Shown: positions 27,676 to 35,724 of the stretch, in pieces
Layout of the letters: every line of letters starts with the position of its first letter
How positions within the stretch are numbered: position 1 is the first letter of the stretch
Assembly: GCF_016793705.1 (NCBI RefSeq)
Contig: NZ_JAEULO010000068.1
Coordinates: 186,001 to 250,000 of the forward strand
DNA length: 64,000 bases
Origin: Tabrizicola sp.
Lineage (GTDB): Bacteria; Pseudomonadota; Alphaproteobacteria; Rhodobacterales; Rhodobacteraceae
Direction: 5' to 3'
The notes under the pieces: model-generated
Database searches by the model: none
What the model saw: the letters and a program-made list of their open reading frames with translations, nothing else
Told to the model about the DNA's origin: nothing
Made by a program: the position numbers and the translations under genes

Positions 27676-27780
27676 GTAGGTCGGGGTTCACCCCGACTCT
27701 GCCCGCCAACCTGCATCCGTCGCCTCAGCGCCGAGACCGCCGCACCTGGCCAACCCGTAGGTCGGGCTTCAGCCTGACTC
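27676..27780. repeat. Two GTAGGTCGGG-family palindromes
   Basis: Copies at 27676-27699 (GTCGGGGT-TC-ACCCCGAC) and 27757-27780 (GTCGGGCT-TC-AGCCTGAC, one mismatch) lie in the same orientation in the 237-bp gap between the kinase and recQ. The first starts two bases after the kinase stop. Confidence 0.75.
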
Positions 27781-27830
27781 TTCCACGCACCCAAGGCGCG
27801 GCAATACCGCGCCGAAAGAAAACCAGAACA

Positions 27831-27903
27831 TTACCAAACGCCTAACACCCGCAACCAACCCATTGAAATCATTCACGCCAAAATTCTGTCCACCGTGGAC
27901 AGC
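27831..27903. repeat. Multi-block intergenic element, copy 2
   Basis: The blocks are TTACC at 27831, TTGAAATC at 27863-27870, and the perfect dyad TGTCCAC-C-GTGGACA at 27887-27901. It is the cleanest of the three copies (others 6974-7048 and 60316-60387) and lies between two converging genes. Confidence 0.6.
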
Positions 27904-27910
27904 CCCGGCC

Positions 27911-29956
27911 TCACCCCTCCCGCAGCACCGCCAGAAACGCCTCCCCGAACCGCTCCACCTTGGCCTCCCCCATCCCGCCGATCCCCATCAGCTCCCCCAG
28001 CGTCGAGGGCCGCCGCTCCACCACGGCCCGCAGCACCGCCTGAGAGCAGGCCATGTATTTCCCCGTCCCGTCCTCCCCCCGGGCCAGCGAAAGCTGCACC
28101 TCCGCCAGCCGGTCGAAGACCACCCCCTCCGGTCGCCCGACGAGCCGCATCCGCGCCGGATGCAGCCCCTCCGCCGCCCCGGTGATCACCTCCAGGAAGG
28201 CCGCTCCGTAGCTTTCCAGCTTCTTCGCCCCGACCCCGGTGATCCCCGCCATCCGATCCAGCGTCGCGGGCTTCCTCTCCGCCATCTCGATCAGCGTCTT
28301 GTCCGGGAAGACCACATAGGCCGGGACATTCTGTGCCTCCGCCAGCGCCCGCCGCCTGGCCTTCAGCAGGGCCAGCAGCCCGGCATCCTCCTCCGCCACC
28401 TGCGCGCGGACCACCGGCTCCCGCTCCCCCGCCGCCGCCACCGTGTCGCGGCGCAGCGTCACCGAGGCCTCGCCCCGCAAGACTGGCCGGGCCGCATCGG
28501 TCATCCGCAGCGCGCCGTGGCGGTCGGGGTCGGGGCGGACAAGGTCGCGCCCCATCATCTGCCGGAACACCGCGCCCCAGGCGGGTTTCGACAGGTCGCG
28601 CCCCACCGCGAAGGTCGGCAGCTGGTCATGTCCCCGCTCGCGGACCTTGTCGGTGGCGGTGCCGGTCAGGATGTCGATCAGATGCCCCGCCCCGAACCAC
28701 TCGCCGGTCCGCAGGATCGCCGACAGCGCCTTCCTGACCGCCTCGGTCGCGTCGAACAGAAGGGCAGGGCGGTCGCAGAGGTCGCAGTTCCCGCAGGGTT
28801 CCGCCGCCTCGCCGAAATAGCCCAGCAGCACCTGCCTCCGGCAGCCCAAGGCCTCGGCCAGCCCCAGCAGGGCATTCAGCCGGGCATGATCGGCAGCCTT
28901 GCGGTCGGGCGGGGCTGCTCCCTCGTCGATCTGGCTCCGCCGCAGCCGGATGTCGTCCGGGCCGTAGAGCGTCATCGTCTCGGCGGGAGACCCGTCCCGC
29001 CCGGCGCGGCCGATTTCCTGATAGTAGGCCTCGATCGACTTCGGTAGGTCGGCATGCGCCACCCAGCGGATGTCGGGCTTGTCGATCCCCATTCCGAAGG
29101 CGATGGTCGCCACCACGATCAAGCCATCCTCGCGCTGGAAGCGGGTCTCGACCCGGCGGCGCTCGTCGGCCTCCATGCCCCCATGATAGGCCACCGCCTC
29201 ATGCCGCGCCTCGCGTAAGGCGCGGGCCAGCGTCTCGGTCTTGGCCCGTGTGGCGCAGTAGACGATGCCGGACTGCCCCCGCCGGGCGGCGGCGAAGCGC
29301 AGGATCTGCTCGCGCGGCTTGTCCTTGACCGCGAAGGCGAGATGGATGTTCGGCCGGTCGAAGCCGCGCAGGAAGGTGACGGGCGGTTCGCCGTCGAACA
29401 GACGGGTGACGATTTCCGCCCGCGTCTCCTCGTCTGCCGTCGCGGTGAAAGCGGCCAAGGGCACCCGCAAGCTGCGGCGCAATTCACCGATCCGAAGATA
29501 GTCGGGGCGGAAGTCATGGCCCCACTGGCTGACGCAATGCGCCTCGTCCACCGCGATCAGGCTGCACTTCGCTCGCCGCAGAAGCGCCAGCGCCCCGCCG
29601 GAGGCCAACCGCTCCGGCGCCATGTAGAGGAGCTTCAACCGCCCCGCGTCGATGGAGGCGAAGACCTCTTCCGTCTCCTCCTCCGTATTGCCCGAGGTCA
29701 GCGCCCCGGCCTCCACCCCCGCCGCGCGCAAGGCCCGGACCTGATCCCGCATCAGTGCGATCAGCGGCGAGATGACGACCGTCACCCCGTCGCGGCACAA
29801 GGCGGGCAGCTGGAAGCACAAGGATTTCCCGCCGCCGGTCGGCATGATCGCCAGCGTGTTGCGCCCCTCCAGCACCGATTGCACGATCTCGGCCTGGCCG
29901 GGGCGGAAGTCCGGGAAGCCGAAGACCGAATGCAGAAGCCGGGAAGCGCCGTCCAC
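27911..29956 (-). CDS. recQ: ATP-dependent DNA helicase RecQ
   Basis: This 681-residue superfamily 2 helicase unwinds recombination and replication intermediates. It shows the RecQ motif 0 region (SVFGFPDFRPGQ), Walker A PTGGGKS, DEAHCVSQWGHDFRPDY, the RQC zinc cysteines (CGNCDLC), and two C-terminal HRDC domains (around YVVFPDKTLIEMA and the closing GGMGEAKVERFGEAFL). E. coli RecQ has one HRDC. The start is GTG 29956, eight bases after the yggT stop on the same strand, so the two are probably co-transcribed. A second RecQ-like domain is present in the fusion at 51351. Confidence 0.95.
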   Translation of the reverse strand: MDGASRLLHSVFGFPDFRPGQAEIVQSVLEGRNTLAIMPTGGGKSLCFQLPALCRDGVTVVISPLIALMRDQVRALRAAGVEAGALTSGNTEEETEEVFASIDAGRLKLLYMAPERLASGGALALLRRAKCSLIAVDEAHCVSQWGHDFRPDYLRIGELRRSLRVPLAAFTATADEETRAEIVTRLFDGEPPVTFLRGFDRPNIHLAFAVKDKPREQILRFAAARRGQSGIVYCATRAKTETLARALREARHEAVAYHGGMEADERRRVETRFQREDGLIVVATIAFGMGIDKPDIRWVAHADLPKSIEAYYQEIGRAGRDGSPAETMTLYGPDDIRLRRSQIDEGAAPPDRKAADHARLNALLGLAEALGCRRQVLLGYFGEAAEPCGNCDLCDRPALLFDATEAVRKALSAILRTGEWFGAGHLIDILTGTATDKVRERGHDQLPTFAVGRDLSKPAWGAVFRQMMGRDLVRPDPDRHGALRMTDAARPVLRGEASVTLRRDTVAAAGEREPVVRAQVAEEDAGLLALLKARRRALAEAQNVPAYVVFPDKTLIEMAERKPATLDRMAGITGVGAKKLESYGAAFLEVITGAAEGLHPARMRLVGRPEGVVFDRLAEVQLSLARGEDGTGKYMACSQAVLRAVVERRPSTLGELMGIGGMGEAKVERFGEAFLAVLREG

Positions 29957-29964
29957 GCCGCGCC

Positions 29965-30252
29965 TCAGAGGAAGGCGGCGATGTTGTTCCGCAGGATGAT
30001 CTGCAAGGCGTAGATCGCGATCAGCACCACCAGCGGCGCGAGGTCGAGCCCGCCCATCGGCGGCAGGATGCGGCGGACCGGGGCGTAGATCGGCTCCAAG
30101 AGCCGGTTCAGCCCGTCCCAAATCTGGCGGACCAGCGGTTGCCGAATGTTCAGCACCTGGAAATTGACCAGCCAGCTCATGATGACCTGCGCCAGGATCA
30201 GGAACTGCGCGATCTGCAGGATCAGCATCAGGATCTGGTAGAGCGAGGTCAT
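29965..30252 (-). CDS. YggT family membrane protein
   Basis: A 95-residue protein with two hydrophobic helices flanking the family's conserved middle (MSWLVNFQVLN, RLLEPIYAPVRRILPPMGGLDLAPL). YggT proteins are small inner-membrane proteins tied to osmotic stress and cell shape; no enzymatic role is known. GGAG seven bases upstream supports the ATG at 30252. recQ follows closely. Confidence 0.88.
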   Translation of the reverse strand: MTSLYQILMLILQIAQFLILAQVIMSWLVNFQVLNIRQPLVRQIWDGLNRLLEPIYAPVRRILPPMGGLDLAPLVVLIAIYALQIILRNNIAAFL

Positions 30253-30378
30253 CGGGCACTCCATCGGGATTTCGTCACAGGTATCCGCAGGGGCAGCCAA
30301 GGGCAATGGCTTCCGCAGCGTTCTGCTTGACGAAGCGTTGATGCCGCGCCAGTCCGGGGGTAACAGCCGGAGGCCCCG

Positions 30379-30909
30379 ATGTACCCTTTCCTGCGCATGT
30401 TCAAGGAACTGGCCCGTGCCCGGCGGATGCCGCCGCTCGGCCTGTTCGACACCCATGTCAGCCATCACCTCTGCTGGCCCTGGGACCTGGACCCCTGGGT
30501 CGAGTTGAACAACGGCCGCACGCTGACGCTTTACGACCTGGGCCGCCTGCCGCTTGGGGCGCGGACCGGCATCCACCGGATGCTGAAGGCGAAAGGCTGG
30601 GGGATGACGGTGGCGGGGTCTTCCGTGCGCTACCGGAAGCGGGTGACGATGTTCTCACGCCTGACGACCTACAGTCGCTGCCTTGGGTGGGACGACCGCT
30701 TCCTCTACATGGAACAATCAATGTGGAAGGGCGATGACTGCACCTCGCAGGCGCTGATCCGCTCGGCCATGGTGTCGAAGGCAGGGATCGTACCGCCCTC
30801 GGAACTGGCGAAGGCGGCGGGGGTTTCGACAACCAGCCCCGAGTTGCCAGACTGGGTCAAGGCCTGGATCGTCGCGGATGCGACCCGGCCCTGGCCGCCG
30901 CAGCGCTGA
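30379..30909 (+). CDS. Hotdog-fold thioesterase family protein
   Basis: A 176-residue protein with the features of the acyl-CoA thioesterase/THEM-like hotdog group: THVSHHLCWPWDLDPWVELNN corresponds to the HxxxxxxDxDxxxHxNN-type core, although the usual central histidine is replaced. A long helix and strand pattern follow (GSSVRYRKRVTMFSRLTTYSR). It would cleave acyl thioesters in the cytoplasm; the substrate is unknown. It is divergent from yggT-recQ and followed after 84 nt by the UMF1 transporter on the same strand. Confidence 0.75.
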   Translation: MYPFLRMFKELARARRMPPLGLFDTHVSHHLCWPWDLDPWVELNNGRTLTLYDLGRLPLGARTGIHRMLKAKGWGMTVAGSSVRYRKRVTMFSRLTTYSRCLGWDDRFLYMEQSMWKGDDCTSQALIRSAMVSKAGIVPPSELAKAAGVSTTSPELPDWVKAWIVADATRPWPPQR

Positions 30910-30993
30910 TCGGCGGGCGAAGGCGCCCCGCATAGCCTTCCCTTGCGCCGCCCCGCTTTTCCGGCTTCACTTCGCGGAAAACAGGGGGCGGGA

Positions 30994-32364
30994 ATGGCAA
31001 GCGCGCGGCAGCGGATCTGGGGCTGGTATTTCTTCGACTGGGCCAGCCAGCCCTACAACACGCTGCTTCTCACCTTCATCTTCGGTCCCTATTTCACGGA
31101 AATCGCCATCGGCTACTACATGGGCGAAGGTCTTGACCCCGACGCGGCCGCAGCCGCGGCGCAGGGCTTCTGGGGCTGGGGGATCGCCGCGAGTTCCGTG
31201 CTGATCGCCATCTTTGCGCCGATCCTGGGCGCCATGGCCGACAGCACCGGGCGGCGGCTGGTCTGGGTCTGGTTCTTTTCCGCCTTCTATGTGGTGGGGT
31301 CCTGGGCGCTTTGGTGGGTCGCGCCCGGCGGCGGGATCGACGTGCTTTACTGGGCGGTTTTTTTCTTCGGCCTCGGTTTCATCGGGATGGAGTTCGCCAC
31401 GATCTTCACCAATGCCCTGATGCCCAGCCTGTCGGCGCATGACGAGCTTGGGGCGATCTCCGGCTCGGGATTTGCCTTCGGCTATCTTGGCGGGCTGGTC
31501 GCTTTGGTTATCATGCTGGGATTCTTCGTCTCGAAACCCGAAGATGGCCTGACCTATCTGGGCCTGCCCCCCCTTCTGGGCGAGGATGCCGAGACCCAGG
31601 TCGGCACCCGGATCGTCGGCCCCTTCACCGCCGTCTGGTATATCCTGTTCATGGTGCCGTTCTTCCTCTGGGTGAAAGAGCCGCGCACGACGGCGGCGCA
31701 TATCGGCCTTGGCCGGGCCATCGGGCAGGTCAGGGAGATGTTGGCCTCGCTGCGATTCCGCAACAGCCTCAAGGCCTATCTGGTGTCGTCGCTGCTGTAT
31801 CGCGACGCGCTGAACGCGCTTTATGCCTTTGGCGGCGTCTACGCGAAGGGCGTACTGGGGTGGAGCATCGGGCAGATCGGCATCTTCGGGATCGTCGGTG
31901 CCGCGGCGGCCGTCCTCGCCTCGTGGATCGGCGGCAAGCTGGACCGTGCCTTCGGTCCAAGGCCGGTGATCGCCGTCAGCATCCTGGTGCTGATCCTCGT
32001 CTGCGCGGTGCTGGTCGGCATGACGCGCGAACAGGTCTGGGGCATCGCGCTTGACCCGGCCAGCAAGGCCTCGGACGACATCCTCTTCTTCTGCGGTGCA
32101 CTGATCGGGGCGGCGGGCGGCACGGTGCAGGCGGCAAGCCGCACGATGATGGTGCGCCACACGACGCCCGAGCGCGCGACCGAGGCCTTCGGCCTGTTCG
32201 CCCTGTCGGGCAAGGTGGCAAGCTTCATCGCGCCGGCGCTGATCGCGATTGTTACAGGGATCAGCGGATCGCAGCGCATCGGCTTTTCGCCGCTGATCCT
32301 GCTGTTTCTCCTCGGCCTGATCCTGCTAGTTTGGGTCAATCCCAAAGGTGAGCAGCCGAGATGA
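30994..32364 (+). CDS. UMF1-family MFS transporter (ATG22-like)
   Basis: A 456-residue protein with about twelve membrane segments. The N-terminus RIWGWYFFDWASQPYNTLLLTFIFGPYF is the signature region of the UMF1/ATG22-like permeases, shown here by WGWYFFDWASQPYN. In fungi ATG22 releases amino acids from vacuoles; bacterial members have no firm substrate. ATG 30994 follows a purine-rich site at 30984-30992. The last four bases overlap the start of mepA (ATGA), so the two are translationally coupled. Confidence 0.86.
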   Translation: MASARQRIWGWYFFDWASQPYNTLLLTFIFGPYFTEIAIGYYMGEGLDPDAAAAAAQGFWGWGIAASSVLIAIFAPILGAMADSTGRRLVWVWFFSAFYVVGSWALWWVAPGGGIDVLYWAVFFFGLGFIGMEFATIFTNALMPSLSAHDELGAISGSGFAFGYLGGLVALVIMLGFFVSKPEDGLTYLGLPPLLGEDAETQVGTRIVGPFTAVWYILFMVPFFLWVKEPRTTAAHIGLGRAIGQVREMLASLRFRNSLKAYLVSSLLYRDALNALYAFGGVYAKGVLGWSIGQIGIFGIVGAAAAVLASWIGGKLDRAFGPRPVIAVSILVLILVCAVLVGMTREQVWGIALDPASKASDDILFFCGALIGAAGGTVQAASRTMMVRHTTPERATEAFGLFALSGKVASFIAPALIAIVTGISGSQRIGFSPLILLFLLGLILLVWVNPKGEQPR

Positions 32365-33269
32365 TCCCCCGTTTCCTCGCCAGCGCGCTGTTGTGCGCGG
32401 CCCTCCTGTCCCCCGCCCCCGCCCAGGCCGAGAAGCTGGCCAACAAGCTTTTCGGCGCGATGGCGGCCCCTTCGGCGCAGGATGCGATGCCCATCGGTTC
32501 CTACGCCAAGGGTTGCGGGGCCGGGCTGGTGGAGCTGCCGGAAACGGGGCCGACCTGGCAGGCGATGCGGCTTTCGCGGCACCGCAACTTCGGCCAGCCG
32601 GTGATGATCCAGTTCCTGATGGACCTTTCGGCCACGGCGCGCGAGATCGGCTTCGGCAAGGGCCTCTACATCGGCGACATCAGCCAGCCGCGCGGCGGGC
32701 CGATGACCAGCGGTCACGCCAGCCACCAGATCGGGCTCGACGCCGATATCTGGATGCTGCCGCCGCGCAGCCTGACCCTGACCGAAGCGGAACGCGAGGC
32801 GATCAGCTCGATCCCGGTGCGGTCGGCGGACCAGCGCTCGGTGACGGAGAACTGGACAAAGGTCCACCGCGAGCTGCTGAAGCAGGCCGCGCTCGACCCG
32901 CGCGTCGACCGCATCTTCGTGGCCGCGGCGGTCAAGATCGAGATGTGCCGCACCGCCAAGGCCCGCGACAAGAAATGGCTGCAGAAGATCAGGCCCATCG
33001 CCGGGCATGACACCCATTTCCACGTCCGGCTGAAATGCCCCAAGGGCGCGCGGCTGTGTGAAACCCAAAGCCCGACGGTCGCCGAGCTGTCGAAAGGCGG
33101 CGACGGCTGTGACGAGACGCTGATGTGGTGGGTGACGGATTACCTGAACCCGCCCAAGGCCGACCCGAAGAAGCCGAAGGACGAGGATGCGCCGAAGAAG
33201 AAAGGGCCGCGCGAATTCACCATGGCCGACCTGCCCAAGCAGTGCAAAGGCGTGCTGGCCTCGGATTAG
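32361..33269 (+). CDS. mepA: Penicillin-insensitive murein endopeptidase
   Basis: MepA is a periplasmic zinc peptidase that cuts D-alanyl-meso-diaminopimelyl crosslinks in peptidoglycan. The 302-residue protein has a signal peptide (MIPRFLASALLCAALLSPAPAQA), the LAS metallopeptidase motif SGHASHQIGLDADIW, and the second metal histidine in GHDTHFHVRLKCP. Paired cysteines fit the family's disulfides. A lysine/proline-rich stretch (NPPKADPKKPKDEDAPKKK) precedes the C-terminus. It overlaps the upstream transporter by four bases. Confidence 0.93.
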   Translation: MIPRFLASALLCAALLSPAPAQAEKLANKLFGAMAAPSAQDAMPIGSYAKGCGAGLVELPETGPTWQAMRLSRHRNFGQPVMIQFLMDLSATAREIGFGKGLYIGDISQPRGGPMTSGHASHQIGLDADIWMLPPRSLTLTEAEREAISSIPVRSADQRSVTENWTKVHRELLKQAALDPRVDRIFVAAAVKIEMCRTAKARDKKWLQKIRPIAGHDTHFHVRLKCPKGARLCETQSPTVAELSKGGDGCDETLMWWVTDYLNPPKADPKKPKDEDAPKKKGPREFTMADLPKQCKGVLASD

Positions 33270-33363
33270 GTTGACTTGGGCCTTCCGTCGGCATAGATCG
33301 CGCCCGCTCCCGCCCCGATGGTGGGGGCCAAGTCTCCGCGACCTTGCCAAAACGGAACAGCAC

Positions 33364-33984
33364 ATGCGCATCTTTCTGCCCGGCGTCATCGCCATGGCGA
33401 TCATCGTCGTCGCCTCCAACATCCTTGTCCAATACCCGCTCGGGGCTTTTCTGACCTGGGGGGCCTTCACCTATCCTTTCGCTTTCCTGGTGAACGAGAT
33501 CGTCAACCGCTTCGAAGGCTCCGCCGCCGCCCGCAAGGTGGTGCTTGTGGGGTTCGTCACCGGGATCGTCTGCTCCTTCATCGGCACGCAGGTGCAGGGC
33601 GAGTTCGGCCCGCTTGTCACCTTCCGCATCGCCCTCGGCTCTGGCGCGGCATTCCTGTCGGCGCAGCTTCTGGACATCACCATCTTCAACCGCTTCCGCC
33701 GGGGCCTGTGGTGGAAGGCGCCGCTGATCTCGCCGGTGATCTCCTCCACCCTCGACACGGCGATCTTCTTCACCATCGCCTTCTCGGCGGCGTTCACCTT
33801 CCTGGAACCCGGCGTCGACGTGTCCTGGGCGACGCAACCCGCCCCGCTTCTCGGCATTGGTCCCGAGGCGCCGTTCTGGGTTTCGCTGGCGGTTGGTGAC
33901 TGGCTGGTGAAGCTTCTGCTTGCCGGGGTGGCATTGTTGCCATTTCGATTGGCACTGGCAAAGCTCGCCACAAGGGTTGCGTGA
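33364..33984 (+). CDS. YhhQ/VUT-family queuosine-precursor transporter
   Basis: A 206-residue membrane protein with about six segments and the VUT family pattern (SNILVQYPLG, FTYPFAFLVNEIVNRFEG, FIGTQVQGEFGPL, QLLDITIFNRFRR, SSTLDTAIFFTIAF, VGDWLVKLLLA). E. coli YhhQ imports preQ0/preQ1 for queuosine tRNA modification. The ATG at 33364 starts the first membrane helix; upstream in-frame codons overlap the end of mepA in another frame. A different tRNA U34 enzyme, trhO, is encoded about 5 kb downstream. Confidence 0.85.
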   Translation: MRIFLPGVIAMAIIVVASNILVQYPLGAFLTWGAFTYPFAFLVNEIVNRFEGSAAARKVVLVGFVTGIVCSFIGTQVQGEFGPLVTFRIALGSGAAFLSAQLLDITIFNRFRRGLWWKAPLISPVISSTLDTAIFFTIAFSAAFTFLEPGVDVSWATQPAPLLGIGPEAPFWVSLAVGDWLVKLLLAGVALLPFRLALAKLATRVA

Positions 33985-34038
33985 TTTGTTTTGACAAACA
34001 CAAAATCTGTGTCACCCTCCCCCTATCGGCAACCATTT

Positions 34039-34111
34039 GAAAGGAGGTGATCCAGTGTCTAGAGTGATATTGGAGAGAGGTGTCGGGACAGTCGGAGGGC
34101 GTATTTTCTAA
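34039..34111 (+). CDS. 18-codon mini-ORF behind a 17-nt perfect anti-16S leader
   Basis: GAAAGGAGGTGATCCAG at 34039-34055 is the exact complement of the 3' end of bacterial 16S rRNA (CTGGATCACCTCCTTTC). A GTG at 34055 lies seven bases past AGGAGG and opens MSRVILERGVGTVGGRIF, ending at TAA 34109-34111. The codons AGA, ATA and TTG are unusual for this genome. The 328-base gap 33985-34312 has no other gene; a perfect terminator hairpin lies 70 bases further on. The peptide could be a leader or small protein, or the whole could be an RNA with an SD-like segment. I do not recognise its function. Confidence 0.5.
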
Positions 34112-34180
34112 GGGCAGCCCCTGGGAAATAAACCACCGATTGGATTTGGATGCCTAACTGGCCCATCTCCTTGGATCTCG

Positions 34181-34219
34181 GAAAGGGTTGCCTGAGCAGG
34201 GCAACCCTTTCTCTATTTC
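34181..34219 (+). terminator. Intrinsic terminator of the mini-ORF transcript
   Basis: GAAAGGGTTGCC (34181-34192) and GGCAACCCTTTC (34200-34211) form a perfect 12-bp stem with loop TGAGCAG, followed by the T-rich TCTATTTC. It closes a putative transcript of about 170-200 nt starting near 34020. Confidence 0.75.
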
Positions 34220-34234
34220 TCCTGGCCGATACAA

Positions 34235-34281
34235 AATTCTTCTGCGAAGAATTCCGGCCCGCAATTCTTCGCAGAAGAATT
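34235..34281. repeat. Nested palindromes upstream of arfB
   Basis: AATTCTTCTGCGAAGAATT (34235-34253) and AATTCTTCGCAGAAGAATT (34263-34281) are exact reverse complements, and each arm is itself palindromic around three bases. The DNA can therefore form either two small hairpins or one 19-bp stem with a 9-nt loop. It lies 31 bases before arfB. Confidence 0.75.
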
Positions 34282-34312
34282 GTGCCCGCGCCCCGCAACC
34301 AAGACCTGACCC

Positions 34313-34735
34313 ATGCTGCACGTCACCGAAACCCTTACCATCGCCGAATGGGAACTCACCGAAAGCTTCATGCGGGCCTCCGGCCCCGGCGGCCAGAACG
34401 TCAACAAGGTCTCGACCGCCGTCGAACTGCGCTTCGAGGCGGAGCGGTCGCCGCATCTGGCGCCCGGCGTGAAGGCGCGGCTGAGGAAGCTGGCCGGGCG
34501 GCGCTGGACCACCGAAGGCGCCATCGTGATCCAGGTCGATGAAACCCGCAGCCAGGCCCGCAATCGCGACATCGCACGGGAGCGGCTGGTGGAGATGATC
34601 CGTGCCGCACTGGTCGCGCCGAAGCGGCGGATCGCCACCAAGCCAACGCTCGGCAGCCAGCGCCGTCGCATCGCGGCCAAGACCCAGCGCGGCGAGGTCA
34701 AGGCCCTGCGCGGCAAGGTGGGGGACGAGGAATGA
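34313..34735 (+). CDS. arfB: Alternative ribosome-rescue factor B (peptidyl-tRNA hydrolase)
   Basis: ArfB (YaeJ) enters stalled ribosomes lacking a stop codon and releases the peptide. The 140-residue protein has the RF1-like catalytic domain with GGQ at 26-28 (ASGPGGQNVNKVSTAVELRF). A basic C-terminal tail (APKRRIATKPTLGSQRRRIAAKTQ) binds the empty mRNA channel. Length and architecture are those of ArfB, not of full release factors. Its stop overlaps the start of the phosphotransferase gene (ATGA). Confidence 0.93.
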   Translation: MLHVTETLTIAEWELTESFMRASGPGGQNVNKVSTAVELRFEAERSPHLAPGVKARLRKLAGRRWTTEGAIVIQVDETRSQARNRDIARERLVEMIRAALVAPKRRIATKPTLGSQRRRIAAKTQRGEVKALRGKVGDEE

Positions 34736-35643
34736 CCGCAGCCGAAATCGCAGCAGAGGCCTGGGGCGCCCGCATCCTCCGCACCCTGCGCGACCGCGAG
34801 AACCACGTCTGTGAATGCGTCCTGCCCTCGGGCGACCGCGCCGCGCTGCGCCTGCACCGCGCGGGCTACCAGTCGCCCGCCGCCATCCGGTCCGAGCTTT
34901 GGTGGTGCGCCGAACTGGCCCGCGCGGGCCTGCCCGTCCCCGCGGCCCTGCCGGCCCGCGACGGACAGCTCCTCGTCAGCCTGCCGGATGGCCGCCATGC
35001 GTCGGTCATCGCCTGGATCGAGGGCGAGGCCCTGGGCGAGGCGGCGAAGCCTTTCAGCCGCCCGTTGCCGCAGGTGCTGGACCTCTACCACAGCCTCGGC
35101 GCGCTGCTGGCCCGCGTGCACCGGGCGACGGATTGGATGACCCTGCCCGAAGGCTTCACCCGCCCCCTCTGGGACCTCGATGGCCTTGTCGGCGAAACCC
35201 CGTTCTGGGGCCGCTTCTGGGACCATCCCGCCGCCACCCCGGATCAGCGCGGGGTGCTGATCCGCGCCCGCGACGCCCTGCGCGAGCGACTGTCGGGCGA
35301 GCTCGGCCTGATCCATGCCGACGTGCTGCGCGAGAATGTGCTGGTGAACGGCCGTTCGGTATCGCTGATCGACTTTGACGATTCAGGCTTCGGCTTCCGG
35401 CTATACGACCTCGGCACCGCTCTGGTGCAAACGGTCTTCCACCCGCAGCAGCCGCAGTTGCGCGAGGCGCTGATGGCGGGCTACGGCACGACCGACGAAG
35501 CGATGGTCCGGACGTTCACCCTTGCCCGCACGCTCGCCTCGGTCGGCTGGACCATGCCGCGCCTCCAGCCCGATGACCCTATCCACAAAAGTCACCTTGC
35601 GCGGGCGGTCATGGTCGCGGAACAGGTCCTCGGACCCGTGTGA
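34732..35643 (+). CDS. APH-family phosphotransferase (kinase-like fold)
   Basis: A 303-residue protein of the aminoglycoside-phosphotransferase/choline-kinase fold. The catalytic loop is HADVLRENVL (HxDxxxxN) and the metal-binding motif is LIDFDDSGFG; the N-terminal half has the nucleotide-binding strand region (ALRLHRAGYQS). Related proteins include SrkA/YihE, a stress kinase, and homoserine-kinase-like ThrB2. The substrate is not decidable here. It overlaps arfB by four bases, suggesting a joint role or coupling. Its last codons overlap a candidate PHO box for the next operon. Confidence 0.8.
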   Translation: MTAAEIAAEAWGARILRTLRDRENHVCECVLPSGDRAALRLHRAGYQSPAAIRSELWWCAELARAGLPVPAALPARDGQLLVSLPDGRHASVIAWIEGEALGEAAKPFSRPLPQVLDLYHSLGALLARVHRATDWMTLPEGFTRPLWDLDGLVGETPFWGRFWDHPAATPDQRGVLIRARDALRERLSGELGLIHADVLRENVLVNGRSVSLIDFDDSGFGFRLYDLGTALVQTVFHPQQPQLREALMAGYGTTDEAMVRTFTLARTLASVGWTMPRLQPDDPIHKSHLARAVMVAEQVLGPV

Positions 35644-35678
35644 CACTCATGTAACGGATTGCGGAAACTTTTGTGAAC
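35639..35678 (+). promoter_or_regulatory. Candidate PHO box upstream of the phosphate genes
   Basis: TGTGAC at 35639, TGTAAC at 35650 and TGTGAAC at 35672 lie on one face of the helix at 11 and 22-base intervals, matching PhoB sites (7-bp direct repeats separated by four). The position is 47-86 bases before the DUF47-pit start. The first repeat overlaps the end of the preceding gene. Phosphate control of the module is inferred from this and from the gene functions. Confidence 0.5.
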
Positions 35679-35724
35679 GGCTAGTCGGAGCGCCGGAACG
35701 CAGGCCCACGCCCGGAGAGTCGCC

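Noticed and set aside
24961-27709. A long minus-strand frame running from the macroglobulin start through the whole kinase gene
   Set aside because: It is antisense to a kinase with complete motifs, and its product is low-complexity Gly, Asp and His.
33991-34030. TTGACA at 33991 as the -35 box of the mini-ORF transcript
   Set aside because: No acceptable -10 hexamer lies at 16-18 bases, so I do not annotate a promoter although the transcript probably starts nearby.
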